Shown piece after piece: positions 11,700 to 22,500 of a stretch of 64,000 nt of DNA. The first letter of the stretch is position 1; each line of letters begins with the position of its first letter. The position numbers and the translations under genes were made by a program. The stretch is taken from assembly GCA_963969395.1 (NCBI GenBank), contig OZ017800.1:20244479-20308478 (forward strand), read 5' to 3'. Origin of the DNA: Pseudoscleropodium purum. Taxonomy: Eukaryota > Streptophyta > Bryopsida > Hypnales > Brachytheciaceae. The notes under the pieces were generated by a model. It saw nothing but the letters and a program-made list of their open reading frames with translations, had not been told where the DNA came from and searched no databases.

Positions 11700-12984
11700 T
11701 CGTTGGAAACCAACATTATCCTCCATTTGAACCTGCTACTTGTCCTTTTCACCTTAGGTTAGTTAGGTTTGTAGATGCTTGTTGTGCATAAGTATTTGAG
11801 TCAACAAATATATGGTCAATGGTAGTGTCATCAAATTAGTGGTCAAAGAATGACTGAGCAGTGGGCTTGTTCCTTCTAAAACGTTGTGTCAGTCCTAGGA
11901 ATGAACCTTTGAAGGTTGTTCGATTTCCAATCAACATGGGCCATGTTGTATCCCATTCAAAATCTCAATACAAGTATCAAATTCTTTCTTGTTGGGCATC
12001 TTGCATTGGATCAACATATGTGTATTCTCTGTGTCCTTAACATCAAACTCAGCATCTTCAACATCTATGGCATCTTCATCATGTAAGAGAACCTAATCTG
12101 AATTACTATCATCGGAAGAATTACTTGTGAAGTTGGAGAAGTCTGGCACCCATGTAGTAACCCGTATATTTGTCATCTATCCATCACCATCAAAGCTGTC
12201 ATCGGTTGTTCTAGTCGCAGTACTTTGAGGTGGTGTGAGGAAACCGTCCCCACTTCCTCCTACTGAATCTCTGTCATGAACCTCTATATGTCCTTAGCCA
12301 CCTTGATTGAGCAATCACCCAACGCTGATTGTTGGATTGCTCAATACATTAGTGCCTTCTTCCGCAACACTAACTAGAACCTCCACTAACTGCCAATCAA
12401 GCTATAGGCCTTGCGATATGATTGAATTTAGCATTACTTCGACATGAGCTAGATTTGTCACCCAATCGATTGTGTATATAGCAACACTATCAAACACAGC
12501 TTAAAGATTGACCACACGCCTGTATGGTGCTACTCAAATCTCCATGTAGCATCATTGAAGTATTAGCGCCACCCAAGGCAATTCGACCACACTTGCAATG
12601 ATGTGGCCTACACCCGATCCTATTGGGCAAAGGCGAATGCAAATTGGAGTTCTAATCCAAAACTTTGAGGCTGATGACACTTGCTTGATCAGGCCTTTCT
12701 CCAGATGGTGAAAGCACTTGCATTCCCCGCCTTAATACTCTTGATCATAGGCAAATTGGTGATGGATTGCCTACTTCAATTTGCGATGGTTGCCACCCTC
12801 GTGGTTTTTGAAGTTTCCGCAAATGTTGTTTCTGTCGTTGCCCTTGCTCCCATAATTCTGTCTCTACTATTTTAGTGTTCGCCACTACTTTACCATTGCC
12901 TTCCCTTAATTCATAGCCTAGCTGTAGCGGCCCAAAACACACTTCATTGCTCAATGAGTTCACCACGCTTTGTTTCCAACCTTG
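11700..12984. other. Unassigned DNA upstream of the piggyBac remnant
   Basis: It may contain the decayed N-terminal part of the transposase on the minus strand. A short imperfect hairpin lies at about 12,306-12,344 (ATTGAGCAATC with its complement). Nothing else is recognisable. Confidence 0.3.
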
Positions 12985-12989
12985 CTTGA

Positions 12990-13200
12990 TGTTACGAACC
13001 CGTTTGTAACAAGTGAAAGGTTGTAACGGTTGGGTTAGTTGGTCTCTCCCTTGTCTTTAATAACCATGAGAGGAGGGTTGTTCCTCACTTGACATTATGT
13101 TAAGGATCGATTCAACAAGGAAGTCGATGCTCTACTTGGATTGCATTCAAAGTAAATCAATACTGAACTACAACAAAATTACAACAACGACAAGAAGAAT
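12990..13200 (+). repeat. Rearranged 5' LTR with inverted 3' half
   Basis: Positions 12,990-13,099 match the start of the 3' LTR (19,244 onward) directly with few differences. Positions 13,105-13,200 match 19,396-19,491 in reverse complement over 96 bp. The intervening LTR part (roughly 19,355-19,395) and the terminal GTAGCA are missing. The first 22 bp form a near-palindrome beginning TGTTAC and ending GTAACA. Confidence 0.88.
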
Positions 13201-13276
13201 ATGACCTACTTCACCACAACTCCAACAACATCCTTGATGTTGATATTCCTACCGTTCCACCGCCGTCTTTGCCCAA

Positions 13277-13399
13277 ATCATAAAAATTTGGAGTATTTTT
13301 TTACTATAAAGCAATTAAATAGGCGACATGCCCGATGGTCAGAATTTTTATCTGCGTTCGATTTTGATATCCAACATTGTCCGGGTTCATTAAACGGGC
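13277..13399 (+). pseudogene. Displaced RNase H fragment in the 5' leader
   Basis: About 123 bp closely match the RNase H segment at 17,525-17,647 of the same element (shared phrases AAAGCAATTAAATAGGC and TTTTGATATCCAACAT), yet lie upstream of gag. The two copies differ at scattered sites, so the fragment is not a very recent copy. It may come from a related element by template switching or by the event that inverted the LTR. Confidence 0.8.
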
Positions 13400-13533
13400 A
13401 TAATGTCAAGTCACATAAAGTCCATGCTCTAATTTGGATTTCCAAATTGAAGGTGCATTGATGGCATTGACCCGTGGCTATTGCAAGTAGGGATTTTGTA
13501 TGATTATTTGATTCGTGAACCTAATATCCTTTG

Positions 13534-14622
13534 ATGGATCAAGAACCACGGGTGGTCAACCCGGAGGAAGAATTAATGGCGGATGAGGTGGGGTCGGAGT
13601 GAGCGGCCTTCATCCAACAACAAATTCAAAGTGTTTTCCAAGCCGCAATTCCTCATTTGATGCAAGAAATTTTGAGTAGAGCAGTGCAAGGACCACGACT
13701 GATTGTCTTTCCCATATCCAATAGTGGAGGGATTCTAGGAGGGAGGTGTACGGAATCAAACATTGAACCCAAGGAATCTAAAGTAGCGGAACTGGATAAG
13801 TTTTCTAGAAAGAAGGGAAATGAAGTTTACCGATGGTTTGCACAACTCCGTCTTGTATTTCGAGGTAAATTGTGAACTTATAGCTCTAATGCAGATAAAG
13901 TAGCTTATGCTCTTTCGTATATGACTGGAACAATGCAAAATTGGGCTATGCCTCTTCTTTAAGCTTTGGACGAGGAACGTGATCACGAGTTGTTGGACAA
14001 TTATCATACTTTTCGGGAATCCGTGATTGCCGTCTATAGGGATATTGATCGTAGGAGCAATGCCAAGGATTGCATTGGGAAGCTTCGACAAATTGGATTA
14101 GTTTCCAATTATATTTCTATGTTTAATGAATATGTAGCTCTACTCGATTGGAATGAACCCAATTTGGTAGCTTGATTCCGTGGTAGACTTAAAGACAAGA
14201 TTTTGGATTCCGTGGCGACAACTGAGACACAACTACGGCGACTATAAGACTGGATGTCAATGTTGTCACGGATCGATGAGAGATTATGGGGTCGGCGTCA
14301 AAACCGCCATTCACAATTTGAGGCTCCAAGTTTCCGATCTCCAACAATATTGCCACAGGATGTCGTAGGAAAATTCCAATCTAACTCAAATACCTTTGGT
14401 CTGGTGCCAATGGAACTTGGGGCGGTGCGTACTTCTACTAGAGCCTTGGCAAAGACGGCGGTGGAACGGCACGAATATCAACGTCAAGGATGTTGTTGGG
14501 GTTGCAGTGAAACAAGTCATATTCGATTGCATTGCCCCATGAATCCCTCCAAGCCATTGTCTATCTCTGCTATCATTGGAGCAGAAGGCACCTCTTCGAG
14601 AAAAGAGAAAGCTCAGGACTGA
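13534..14622 (+). pseudogene. gag remnant (capsid-like region and zinc knuckle)
   Basis: One frame from the ATG at 13,534 runs to the TGA at 14,620 with internal stops at 13,600, 13,873, 13,960, 14,173 and 14,245. The middle part has the character of a retrotransposon gag capsid domain (NWAM, then a long helical stretch ending in FRGRLKD). The end carries a CX2CX4HX4C zinc knuckle at about 14,494-14,535, used by Gag to bind its RNA. The ATG was chosen because the frame is gag-like from there on and collinear with the knuckle. The element cannot make a full Gag. Confidence 0.8.
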
Positions 14623-15235
14623 AGGAAAATTTTCAATATCCGAGCACTGTACAAATTATCGTTGCCATCATCCACAAGATACCCACGTTGGAAGCAATAA
14701 GGAAGGTGGACAATATGAGGGAGCAACACCTTGAGTCGGCTCCTTGGGAGAATTTGCAATGGAGTAATAGATGGTCAAATAATGTTGTAGAGATTTTGAA
14801 GGAGGTAGAAGGCGGATTAGATCCATTATATTTACGTGCCACTATTGATCCTAGTGCACATGTGACGTTGAATGCAAAGTTCAATTCTGTTCCAGGCCTC
14901 ACATTAGTGGATTTGGGGGCCACGGGAATATTTATGCATCCCAAGTTTGCTAAGCAATGTAATGCGGTGCTACAACTAAAGCTGGTGCCACATGAAGTTA
15001 AGGTAATTGATGGACAAATGATCAGTTCTGGGCTTATAACTCATGAGGCTATGGTGGAAATTATAATTGGAAATCATCGTGAAAGATTGGTAGGAGATAT
15101 TACAAATATAGGCAAGTATCCATGTATCTTAGGCATTCTATGGTTGATTCGCCATGATTCGACTATTTGGTGGTCTCAACGAAGTGTGGTATTTGATTCT
15201 TCATATTGTCAGGCTTTGTGCATGATGCATGGGGT
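14532..15235 (+). pseudogene. Retropepsin-like protease remnant of the gypsy pol
   Basis: The frame overlaps the gag end in the -1 phase, a common gag-pol arrangement. The core at about 14,905-14,935 reads LVDLGATGIF, where retropepsins normally have D-S/T-G; the Ser/Thr is replaced by Leu, so the site is probably inactive. A later ILGILWL stretch fits the second conserved protease block (ILGxxWL). The frame ends where the first hAT-type MITE is inserted at 15,244. Confidence 0.75.
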
Positions 15236-15243
15236 GCAAGGAG

Positions 15244-15523
15244 CAGGGTTGACAAATTTCAACGTCCGCCCCAAAATAGCGTCCGTTTTCCGGACGTCCG
15301 GACACTAGTGGACGCAGCGTCCCTCCCGCTATCGGAAGGCAGACGGGCGGGGCGGATGGCCCGAGGCGGACGCCCAGATCGTGCAGACCACATCAGTCCG
15401 CGTGTCGATCGGACGGTCGTAATCGGGCGGACGGGGGATAGGTGGATGGGGCGAACAAGCGGACGCGAATGTCAGTGGACGCTGCGAACACAGTGTCCGC
15501 GTCCGGACGTCGTGTCAACCCTG
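15244..15523 (+). mobile_element. hAT-type GC-rich MITE, copy 1
   Basis: Perfect 10-bp terminal inverted repeats CAGGGTTGAC and GTCAACCCTG enclose 280 bp. The 8-bp flanks GCAAGGAG at 15,236-15,243 and 15,524-15,531 are identical. An 8-bp duplication with CAGGG ends is the hAT signature. The interior is very GC-rich and packed with GTCCG/CGGAC motifs in both orientations, like the subterminal transposase-binding repeats of hAT elements. It has no coding capacity; frames crossing it are artefacts. Confidence 0.92.
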
Positions 15524-15596
15524 GCAAGGAGAAAGAGAAAATGACGAAGCTATTGAATGCAAAGAAAATGCAAAGAAAATGGAGGAAAAAAAAATT

Positions 15597-15877
15597 TCAG
15601 CCCCGTAGGCCCAGGTGACCTAGGCCCAGGCGACCCAGGCCCGATGCCAACCGCCGCACCTGGTGGGGCCGGCCCAGCGTTCCAGCCTGCCAAGGTGGGC
15701 CTGGCACCAACCACCACGCCTGGTAGGGCCGGCTTGGTGCTAGCGGCTTTGCTTGGCAGGGCCAGCTTGGTGTCTACTAGGGCCTGCCTACCAAGCAACA
15801 GTGGCTAGGTTGTTTGGTGGCCCATAGGGAAAGGGGGGCCCCAAAAAAAAATATGATTTGAATGTCTAGGAGGAGAA
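15597..15877. mobile_element. GC-rich insert of unknown type in the gypsy pol
   Basis: About 280 bp rich in GGCCCAGG, CCTGG and GGGCC repeats interrupt the protease-RT linker. Near-identical flanks GG-A9-TT at 15,584-15,596 and GG-A10-TT at 15,878-15,891 look like a target duplication of 13-14 bp, but simple A-runs could also arise by chance. No terminal inverted repeats were found. It could be a short retroposed or captured sequence. Confidence 0.4.
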
Positions 15878-15910
15878 GGAAAAAAAAAATTAGTTGCTCC
15901 AAAGCATGCA

Positions 15911-17079
15911 TTGGTGTCTGTGGCTGCTTTTCGTCTTTCGGCAAAGGAAGCAGAAATTTATGCGCTCGAGGTTTCTGAAGTTGATACCCCATTATCTTCC
16001 TCCATTCCAGAACAATATTATGATTTAAAGGCAGCTTTTAGTGAGGTGGCATCAAATGAGTTGCCAACCCATGGTGCTTGTGATATGAAGATTGAATTTA
16101 AAAAAAGACAAGAGCCCCATAAACGTTGGGTTGCAACCGATGTCTCCGGTGGAATTGGAAGAACTCCAAAGATATTTAGACGAAAATTTAGGTAAGGGCT
16201 AGATTCGAAGATCCAAGTCTCCCAAGGTTGACAGGACGTCCGGACGCGGACACTGTGTCCGCAGCGTCCGCTGACATTCGTGTCCTGGCGGACGCAGCGT
16301 CCGCTTGTTCCCCGTCCGCCCGTCCGTCCGCCCGATTACGGCCGTCTGATCGACGCGCGGACTAATCTGGTCCGCACGATCTGGGCGTCCGCCTCGGGCG
16401 GTCAGTCCGTCCGCCCCGCCCGTCCGCTTTCCGACGGCGGTCGAGACGCTGCGTCCGGACGTCCGGAAAACGGACGCTATTTTGGGGCGGACGTTGAAAT
16501 TCGTCAACCCTGAAGTCTCCCGTTTTGGCACCTATTGTATTTGCTCGGAAAAAAGACGGTTCAATTCGGGTTTGTGTAGATTACTGGAATCTCAATAAGG
16601 TCACCGTGTCGAACCATTATCCCCTACCCCTTAACCCCGAGCTCACTGACCGGTTGGTAGGGGCTACAATTTTCTCCAAATTGGACATTCGACAAGCCTA
16701 TCATTGAGTTTGTATGGCCATGGGCTACAAATTCAAAACGGCTTTCAAAACGTGGTACGGGTTATTTGAATATTTAGTTATGCCGTTTGGGTTGACTAAT
16801 GCTCCGGCTCAATTCCAATCTTTAATGCAAAATATTTTTAAGGACCTTTTGGACATATCCATCATTATATATTTAGATGAAATCTTAATTTTTTCAAAGA
16901 ATCTTGAAGAGCATCGACAAGTGGTAAGGGACGTGTTACAAAGATTACAAGAACATGGGCTATACGCTAACGAATCCAAATGTCAATTCCATTGGCATTC
17001 CATTGAATTTTTGGGAATGATTGTCTCGGCTAAAGGACTTGAAATGTGTCTAGACAAGGTGCAAACTATTAAGGATTGA
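15911..17079 (+). pseudogene. Reverse transcriptase remnant, split by a MITE
   Basis: The RT begins in the LPTHGACDMKIEF entry motif near 16,055. It continues, after a frameshift at about 16,140 and the MITE at 16,223-16,512, with [35 protein letters not shown] and the catalytic box at 16,870-16,881. That box reads YLDE where nearly all gypsy RTs have YLDD. Stops interrupt it, for example TGA after AYH near 16,706. The coding phases on either side of the MITE agree once the insert and one 8-bp duplication are ignored, so the RT was broken by the insertion, not deleted. Confidence 0.88.
16223..16512 (-). mobile_element. hAT-type GC-rich MITE, copy 2 (inverted)
   Basis: Same family as 15,244-15,523 but in reverse orientation, 290 bp. 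Ends are CAAGGTTGAC (one mismatch) and GTCAACCCTG. The 8-bp flanks AAGTCTCC at 16,215-16,222 and 16,513-16,520 are identical and unlike those of copy 1, so the two are independent insertions. The body has the same dense GTCCG/CGGAC repeats. Confidence 0.92.
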
Positions 17080-17679
17080 CCTGTTCCAAAGTTTGTTAAG
17101 GAGATTCAAGCTTTCCTTGGATTTGCGAATTTTTACCGCTAGTTCATATGTGATTATTCCAAGATCACCATTCCTCTCACTATTTTGACCCAAAAGAATA
17201 AACAATTTGAATGGAACCTACAAGCAAATCAAGCATTCATGAACCTCCAATCAAGATTTCTTCAAGCACCGGTACTACTCCATCCTGAATTTGCACGGCC
17301 TTTTATAGTTGAAACGGATGCGTTGGACATGGCAACAGGTGCAATTCTTTCATAGCATGGGAATGATGGTCATTTACATCCATGTGCTTGTAGGAGTTCT
17401 AAAATGTTTCTGGCCAAATAGAACTACGACATTTATGACAAAGAACTCCTAAGTATTATTTTAGCTTTTAAGGATTGGCTGGTGTATTTAAAAGGGTCAC
17501 CTCATCAAGTCCGGGTTATTTCAGATCATAAAAATTTGGAATATTTTTTGACTACAAAGCAATTAAATAGGCAACAAGTCTGATGGTCAAAATTTTTATC
17601 CGCGTTCAATTTTGATATCCAACATCAACTGGGTTCATTAAATGGATGTGCAGATGCCCTCTCAAGAAGAGTTGATCTC
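17080..17679 (+). pseudogene. RNase H region of the gypsy pol (decayed)
   Basis: It follows the RT with IQAFLGFANFYR, then an ETDA block with the first RNase H Asp, then [24 protein letters not shown] and ADALSRR, the usual Ty3/gypsy order. Stops lie near 17,078, 17,141, 17,355, 17,419 and 17,580, most at codons where Trp, Arg or Gln is expected. Positions 17,525-17,647 were also copied into the leader at 13,277. Confidence 0.82.
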
Positions 17680-18510
17680 ATGGAAGGTCGAAATGAAGAA
17701 AATCGTCCCCTTTTGTGTTTGGCAGCATTAGAGGATTGTGATGCCTATATTATAGAACAAATAAAACTATGCATTGATGAAGACCCCACATTGCAACTAA
17801 TATTGGCATTTTTAAAAGGGGGATTAAAAAAGAGTCCACATGACATCTGCCGTCGGTTTCAAGAATATAACCTTATAGATGGAATTCTTCGGTTCAAAGA
17901 CCTGATATATGTACCAAACGATGACGAACTCCGGCGACAAATATTGCGATCGAGGCATGATGCTCCTGTTGTGGGACATCCAGGTCAGGCTAAAACTTTA
18001 GAATTGGTAACTAGAACTTTTTATTGGCCAACTATTTGTTGTTATGTTCATCGATATGTTGATGGGTGTGATTTGTGCCAGAGGTCAAAAGCAACACGTC
18101 ATCTTCGCTATGGCCTACTGCAACCAATTTCAGCCGCTCATGCTCTATGGAAACACGTTTCCACTGACTTCACCATTAAACTACCCCAAAGCAAAGGGTA
18201 TGATTCTATCCTAGTGGTTGTTGATAAAAATACTAAACTAGCTCATTTTGTCCCTACAAAGGAGACCATTGACTCTAATGACATTGTATCGTTATATTTA
18301 AACAATGTATGGAAATATCACGGCATGCCGGATGAGGTCATATCAGATAGGGGCTCCATTTTTGTGTCAAAGTTTATGCGTAAACTATGTGAACTTCTCA
18401 AGATCCAACCTTCACCAACAACGGCTTTTCATCTCCAAGGGGATGGACAAACAGAGAGGGTGAACCAAGTAATTGAACAATTTCTTCAAATGTTTACCAC
18501 AAAATGTTAA
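17680..18510 (+). pseudogene. Integrase catalytic region of the gypsy pol
   Basis: This is the longest surviving frame of the element (276 codons from the first Met). It shows the HHCC zinc-binding part (GHPGQAKT and CDLCQRSK) and the DDE core: Asp in STDFT, Asp in VISDRGS, Glu in GQTERVNQ. It ends at a TAA near 18,508, soon followed by a TGA, before the frame resumes at 18,529. Integrase joins the cDNA to host DNA with a 5-bp stagger, agreeing with the CTTGA duplication. Confidence 0.9.
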
Positions 18511-19190
18511 GACAATTGAGCTGATTTCTTGCCATTAGCAAAGTTTGCCTATAACAACGCATGCCACTCTGCAACAGGATTTTCTCCATTCTATGCCATT
18601 TATAGTTATCATCCGGCGTTATCGTTTTCTATACCTACAACATCCACTATTTTGGCGGCTGAGGACCGGATTCGACATCTACAACAAGTTCATGAGGAAC
18701 TCAGGACTATAATTATAATTGCAGGAGAACAAGCTAAGTGAAATTACGATCGAGAGAGACAACTACAACCAAACTTTCAACCAAGTAACAATGTCCTCTT
18801 GCGCCAAGAGAATATTGCAATTATAGAGCCCTCTCATAAATTAGCTTCTAAGTTTTTTGGGTCGTTTCCAATAATAGATAAACTCTCCGATCTTGTTTAC
18901 CGGTTGAAATTACCTAAGACATTACGTATTCACAACGTCTTCCATGTTTCTCTACTTGAAAAATACTATGAAGATACCATTCCTGGGCGTCGCCGTATAC
19001 CACCTCCACCAATTATTATCTCGATTGGAGTTGTGGAGTGGGAGGTGCACAAGGTTATTGATTCATGTTTATTCGGCCGTTGGAAAAAACTCCACTATTT
19101 GGTGTCATAAGAAGGCTATGGCCTGGAGAAGAATGCATGGGAGCCGACGAACAATCTTGAAAACACACCGAAGGCTATTGCGGATTTCCA
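18511..19190 (+). pseudogene. Integrase C-terminal part with chromodomain
   Basis: After the stops, the frame gives PLAKFAYNN and ATGFSPF (end of the integrase core), then IHNVFHVSLLE (the usual link to a chromodomain), then VEWEVHKVID with aromatic cage-type positions and, after a TAA at 19,108, EGYG ... AWEPTNNL ... FHKLH. This is the plan of a classic chromodomain, which in chromoviruses targets integration to modified histones. Another stop lies at 18,739. Confidence 0.82.
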
Positions 19191-19224
19191 TAAACTTCAT
19201 CCAACGGCATCTGGGCCCCAACCT

Positions 19225-19240
19225 AGAAGGGGGAGGGGGG
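19225..19240 (+). promoter_or_regulatory. Polypurine tract of the LTR retrotransposon
   Basis: Sixteen purines (AGAAGGGGGAGGGGGG) end three bases before the 3' LTR start TGTTACG at 19,244, the expected place of the plus-strand primer. Confidence 0.9.
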
Positions 19241-19243
19241 TAA

Positions 19244-19498
19244 TGTTACGAACCCGTTTGTAACAAGTGAATGGTTGTAATGGTTGGATTAGTTGGTCTC
19301 TCCCTTGTCTTTAATAACCATGAGAGGAAGGTTGTTCCTCACTTGACATTTTGCTTAATGAAGATAAGATGATTTCATCACAATGTGTAAGTTTGATTCT
19401 TCTTGTCATTGTTGTAATTTAGTTGTAGTTCAATATTGATTTACTTTGAATGCAATTCAAGTAGAGCATCGACTTCCTTGTTGAATTGATCTGTAGCA
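19244..19498 (+). repeat. 3' LTR, 255 bp
   Basis: It begins TGTTACG directly after the purine tract and ends GTAGCA, followed by the CTTGA duplication. It is colinear with the first 110 bp of the 5' LTR and inverted relative to 13,105-13,200. Confidence 0.9.
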
Positions 19499-19503
19499 CT
19501 TGA

Positions 19504-22500
19504 GCCGTAACTAGCTAACACTACACATGCCACGCACCCACAGTGTTAGTCTCCATTTCCAACTTACTTTGCTAAGTCCCAGTTACCGGGACTCTAGCAC
19601 ACACTCTTCACGTGACACCAACTGAAGCATGTCACTTGGTGACATGGGGTGGAGCTCCATTTTGGAGTGCTAAGGCCCGTAGTGGCACTACTTACCATGG
19701 TCCTCACCGCCTTTGAAAGGCACCCTATCCCAAACTAATCTTTTGTATATTTGCTACTCTTTGGCATTGCTAATCAGGACTCCCCACTCATAACACATTG
19801 AATGTGGGCTAATTTGAGGTGGGGTTCCATCCCAACTAGTGCCACGGAACACTTCACACAAGTGCCTCATGGTGTCTTGAAGCCGATAGTGAAGGCTCAC
19901 CACCAACCTTAAGTCACCGGGGTTCACCGGGATTTACCAAGGTTTCAAGAGGAAGTGAGGAGGGAAACCAAACCCTCTAATAGTACTTTATGTGGGATTC
20001 AACAAACCCCCCACCCCTTCTATGTCAAAGGGGGTACCCAACTCACCTTGGATTTTGAAAGACCACCCGAATCCAACCCGAACTTCCTTTGTTTCCTCAC
20101 CATTTGGACTCCCGAACTTCCAAACGGCTTAACTCTATGCTCAAAGCTCCAAATCCAACATGCAAGCCCATTTCAGATATTTACATGACAAATAGATGCC
20201 GATGGACTATTCACGCTTCCCATTTGGATAAGTTCTCAAAAAGTTATGGCCCTTCAAAGATTCGGGTTCACCAAGGGAGGCATCACGCCTTCACCACGGT
20301 CTTTCTCTTGGCCATAACTTTTGACTCATAACTTAGAACTTCATAATTCTTGTCATTCTAGCATCTTTGTATTCTTAGCTTTTAATAACATGCTACATGC
20401 CATACTTCCTTGAAGTATTCCTTGGGAGCCCCTTACTCTTTAGCCTAAAGTGTCCTAGTGCCACCAAGACACCCCTAACTTTGAACGGCCATAACTTCTA
20501 GCCAACTAGTTCAAATCATGCGTTCTTTAAACGGTTAGGTGCGTCTTCTAAAGATCTTTCTAAGAATGTATGACACTCTACTATAACTTTCAAATATAGG
20601 GCGCTATTACGCCCTATTCGCTTAGGAGTATCTCAAAACTCCCTTCTTAGTCTATTGCAAGGCTTGGGGAGTCACCACCAAAGTCCCCTTGCTCACTAAG
20701 GCGCTTCAGACACCCCAAAGGGATAGGGGCGTAACATTGGCAACCCTTTTACAAAATCTCCAATCTTTGTTGCACTCCCTCTTCCTCCAACATCCCTAAA
20801 CCCTAATCCCTTACAAGTGACAACCTTCTTTCTTCTTCCACCTTCCCTTGTTACATCTCTTCTGGCCACTCCAGGTGATTCATGGCCATCGTTACAATTG
20901 TCTGGCACGGAGGTGCTGATCCCTGATTATGTTTGTATAGAAATGCTTCTTGCTATTGAAGCTACCGGTGCCTTGGCTAGTGCTTTTTGAATTCTCACCC
21001 GTTGTTGAAAAGGTCTTGCTTGCAAATCCGTAATAGCCTTTGTCCTCGCCAAATTCTTCATTGTTAGATGAATTATGCTACTACTTAGTTCACAACCACA
21101 CATTTAGGAATGCCAGAATCTTTCTTTGATCACCCTCTTGGTATTGCTTAGGCTAAGCCAACAACCTCCTAATCTGCCGATGGCATAAATATCTTCAATT
21201 CCGATTTCTCGAATTGCTACTCCAATAGTAGTTCCATCACAACTGTGGCAATTGCAATAGAAAATCTTCTTGTAAACAATTTACCACCTTCTGAATAGTT
21301 GCAGTGGATGCACCTTGATCAAGCCCCTAGTAGAACAATTTATCCTAGAGCTCAAACACCTCTTCTTTGGACATTTGACCAATCCACAACGCAATCGTCA
21401 TCGTGGCTAACTAAACACTCAAAATTGAAACTATTACTTGCAACGGCATGATGATAGAAAGTAGTGCACCTCCAATCCTAAACACACTCGTACATCTAAT
21501 TCTGCTTCCCAACCTACAACGCACTCTCTAAAATTATAAATCCTCCCTCCCCACTTTCCCTCCTCACACTCTCAACAAAATGCACAATTGCGTCCTCAGA
21601 TCCATTCCACTAGAATATTTAGATCCACCCCAATTCATCTTTCAATGAACCAACTTGAGCCGCCTATCTTTCACGCCTAAACCGTGTGGATTTTCATGAA
21701 TTGGCACTCATACGTTGCAACAATCTCAATGGCACTTGTAACCCTACAAGGTTGCGTCCTTCCAAAAGGATCCAAAGTCAACAGTCTATCATCAGTTGCA
21801 AATGGTCAATTTCGGGACAATTGGACTAACTATCAAGTTCTATGTTTGCCTCTGCCACAATCAAACCCAATTTTCAATCTGTGCATAGTTACACTAAGTT
21901 TAGAAGCCTATGATCCACATCCTTCCAAATGCCTTTTTCTAATAGTATTGATTATCTTGTTCTACTACCTAGATCCATGCCTGCCACAAGCCCTTTTCCA
22001 ATTCCCAGTGGACATATTCCGTCACTTAGGCAATCTAGGGTTAAATATGATTTTCAAAAGGACAAAGATTCCTTATTAGTTGGGTTGACTATAAATACCA
22101 CATGTGCATATTTTCTCAATTTGAAAGTATTAAATAGAAAAGATAATCATTGTTCCAAAGGACTCTTGAAGACTTTGCACTACTTGGAAATATATCTCAT
22201 TAGATTAGTTGAAACCTTGCAAATTTAGATGAACATTCTTTCTCAATTTCTCTTTTGATATTGGAGTCTTTTTCATCCATCTTGTGATTAAAAGAAGGAT
22301 ACTAAAACTCAAATCAAATGAAATCATATCAAGTTTCATCCTCTATTTTATTCAATCTTATTTTTTCCATGACAAGATGTATGATGAAACACTTTGTACC
22401 TTAAAAGGGCATTGAATCACAATTTAATATAGGATAAATTAAAGCACTTATCTTGTATTGATTCTAATAAATACAAAAGTCATTTCTTTCATTACTCTTG

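Larger units (their letters stand above)
12990..19498 (+). mobile_element. Dead Ty3/gypsy chromovirus-type LTR retrotransposon
   Basis: The element runs from TGTTACG at 12,990 to GTAGCA at 19,498 and is flanked by the perfect 5-bp duplication CTTGA at 12,985-12,989 and 19,499-19,503. The order gag, protease, reverse transcriptase, RNase H, integrase, chromodomain is the Ty3/gypsy order, and the C-terminal chromodomain marks the chromovirus branch. The RT region resembles the Tcn1-like group known from fungi and early land plants (inference from sequence style). A 16-nt purine tract precedes the 3' LTR. Many stops and frameshifts, a rearranged 5' LTR, two hAT-type MITEs and a GC-rich insert show that it is inactive. 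Confidence 0.92.

Noticed and set aside
15206..16531. GC-rich frames of 77-112 codons on both strands
   Set aside because: They run through the hAT-type MITEs, whose GTCCG/CGGAC repeats have few stops in any frame.
19244..20736. A longer 3' LTR ending CGTAACA at 20,736, which would pair with the TGTTACG start
   Set aside because: The 5-bp duplication CTTGA flanks 12,990 and 19,498 exactly, while the bases after 20,736 do not match the left flank.
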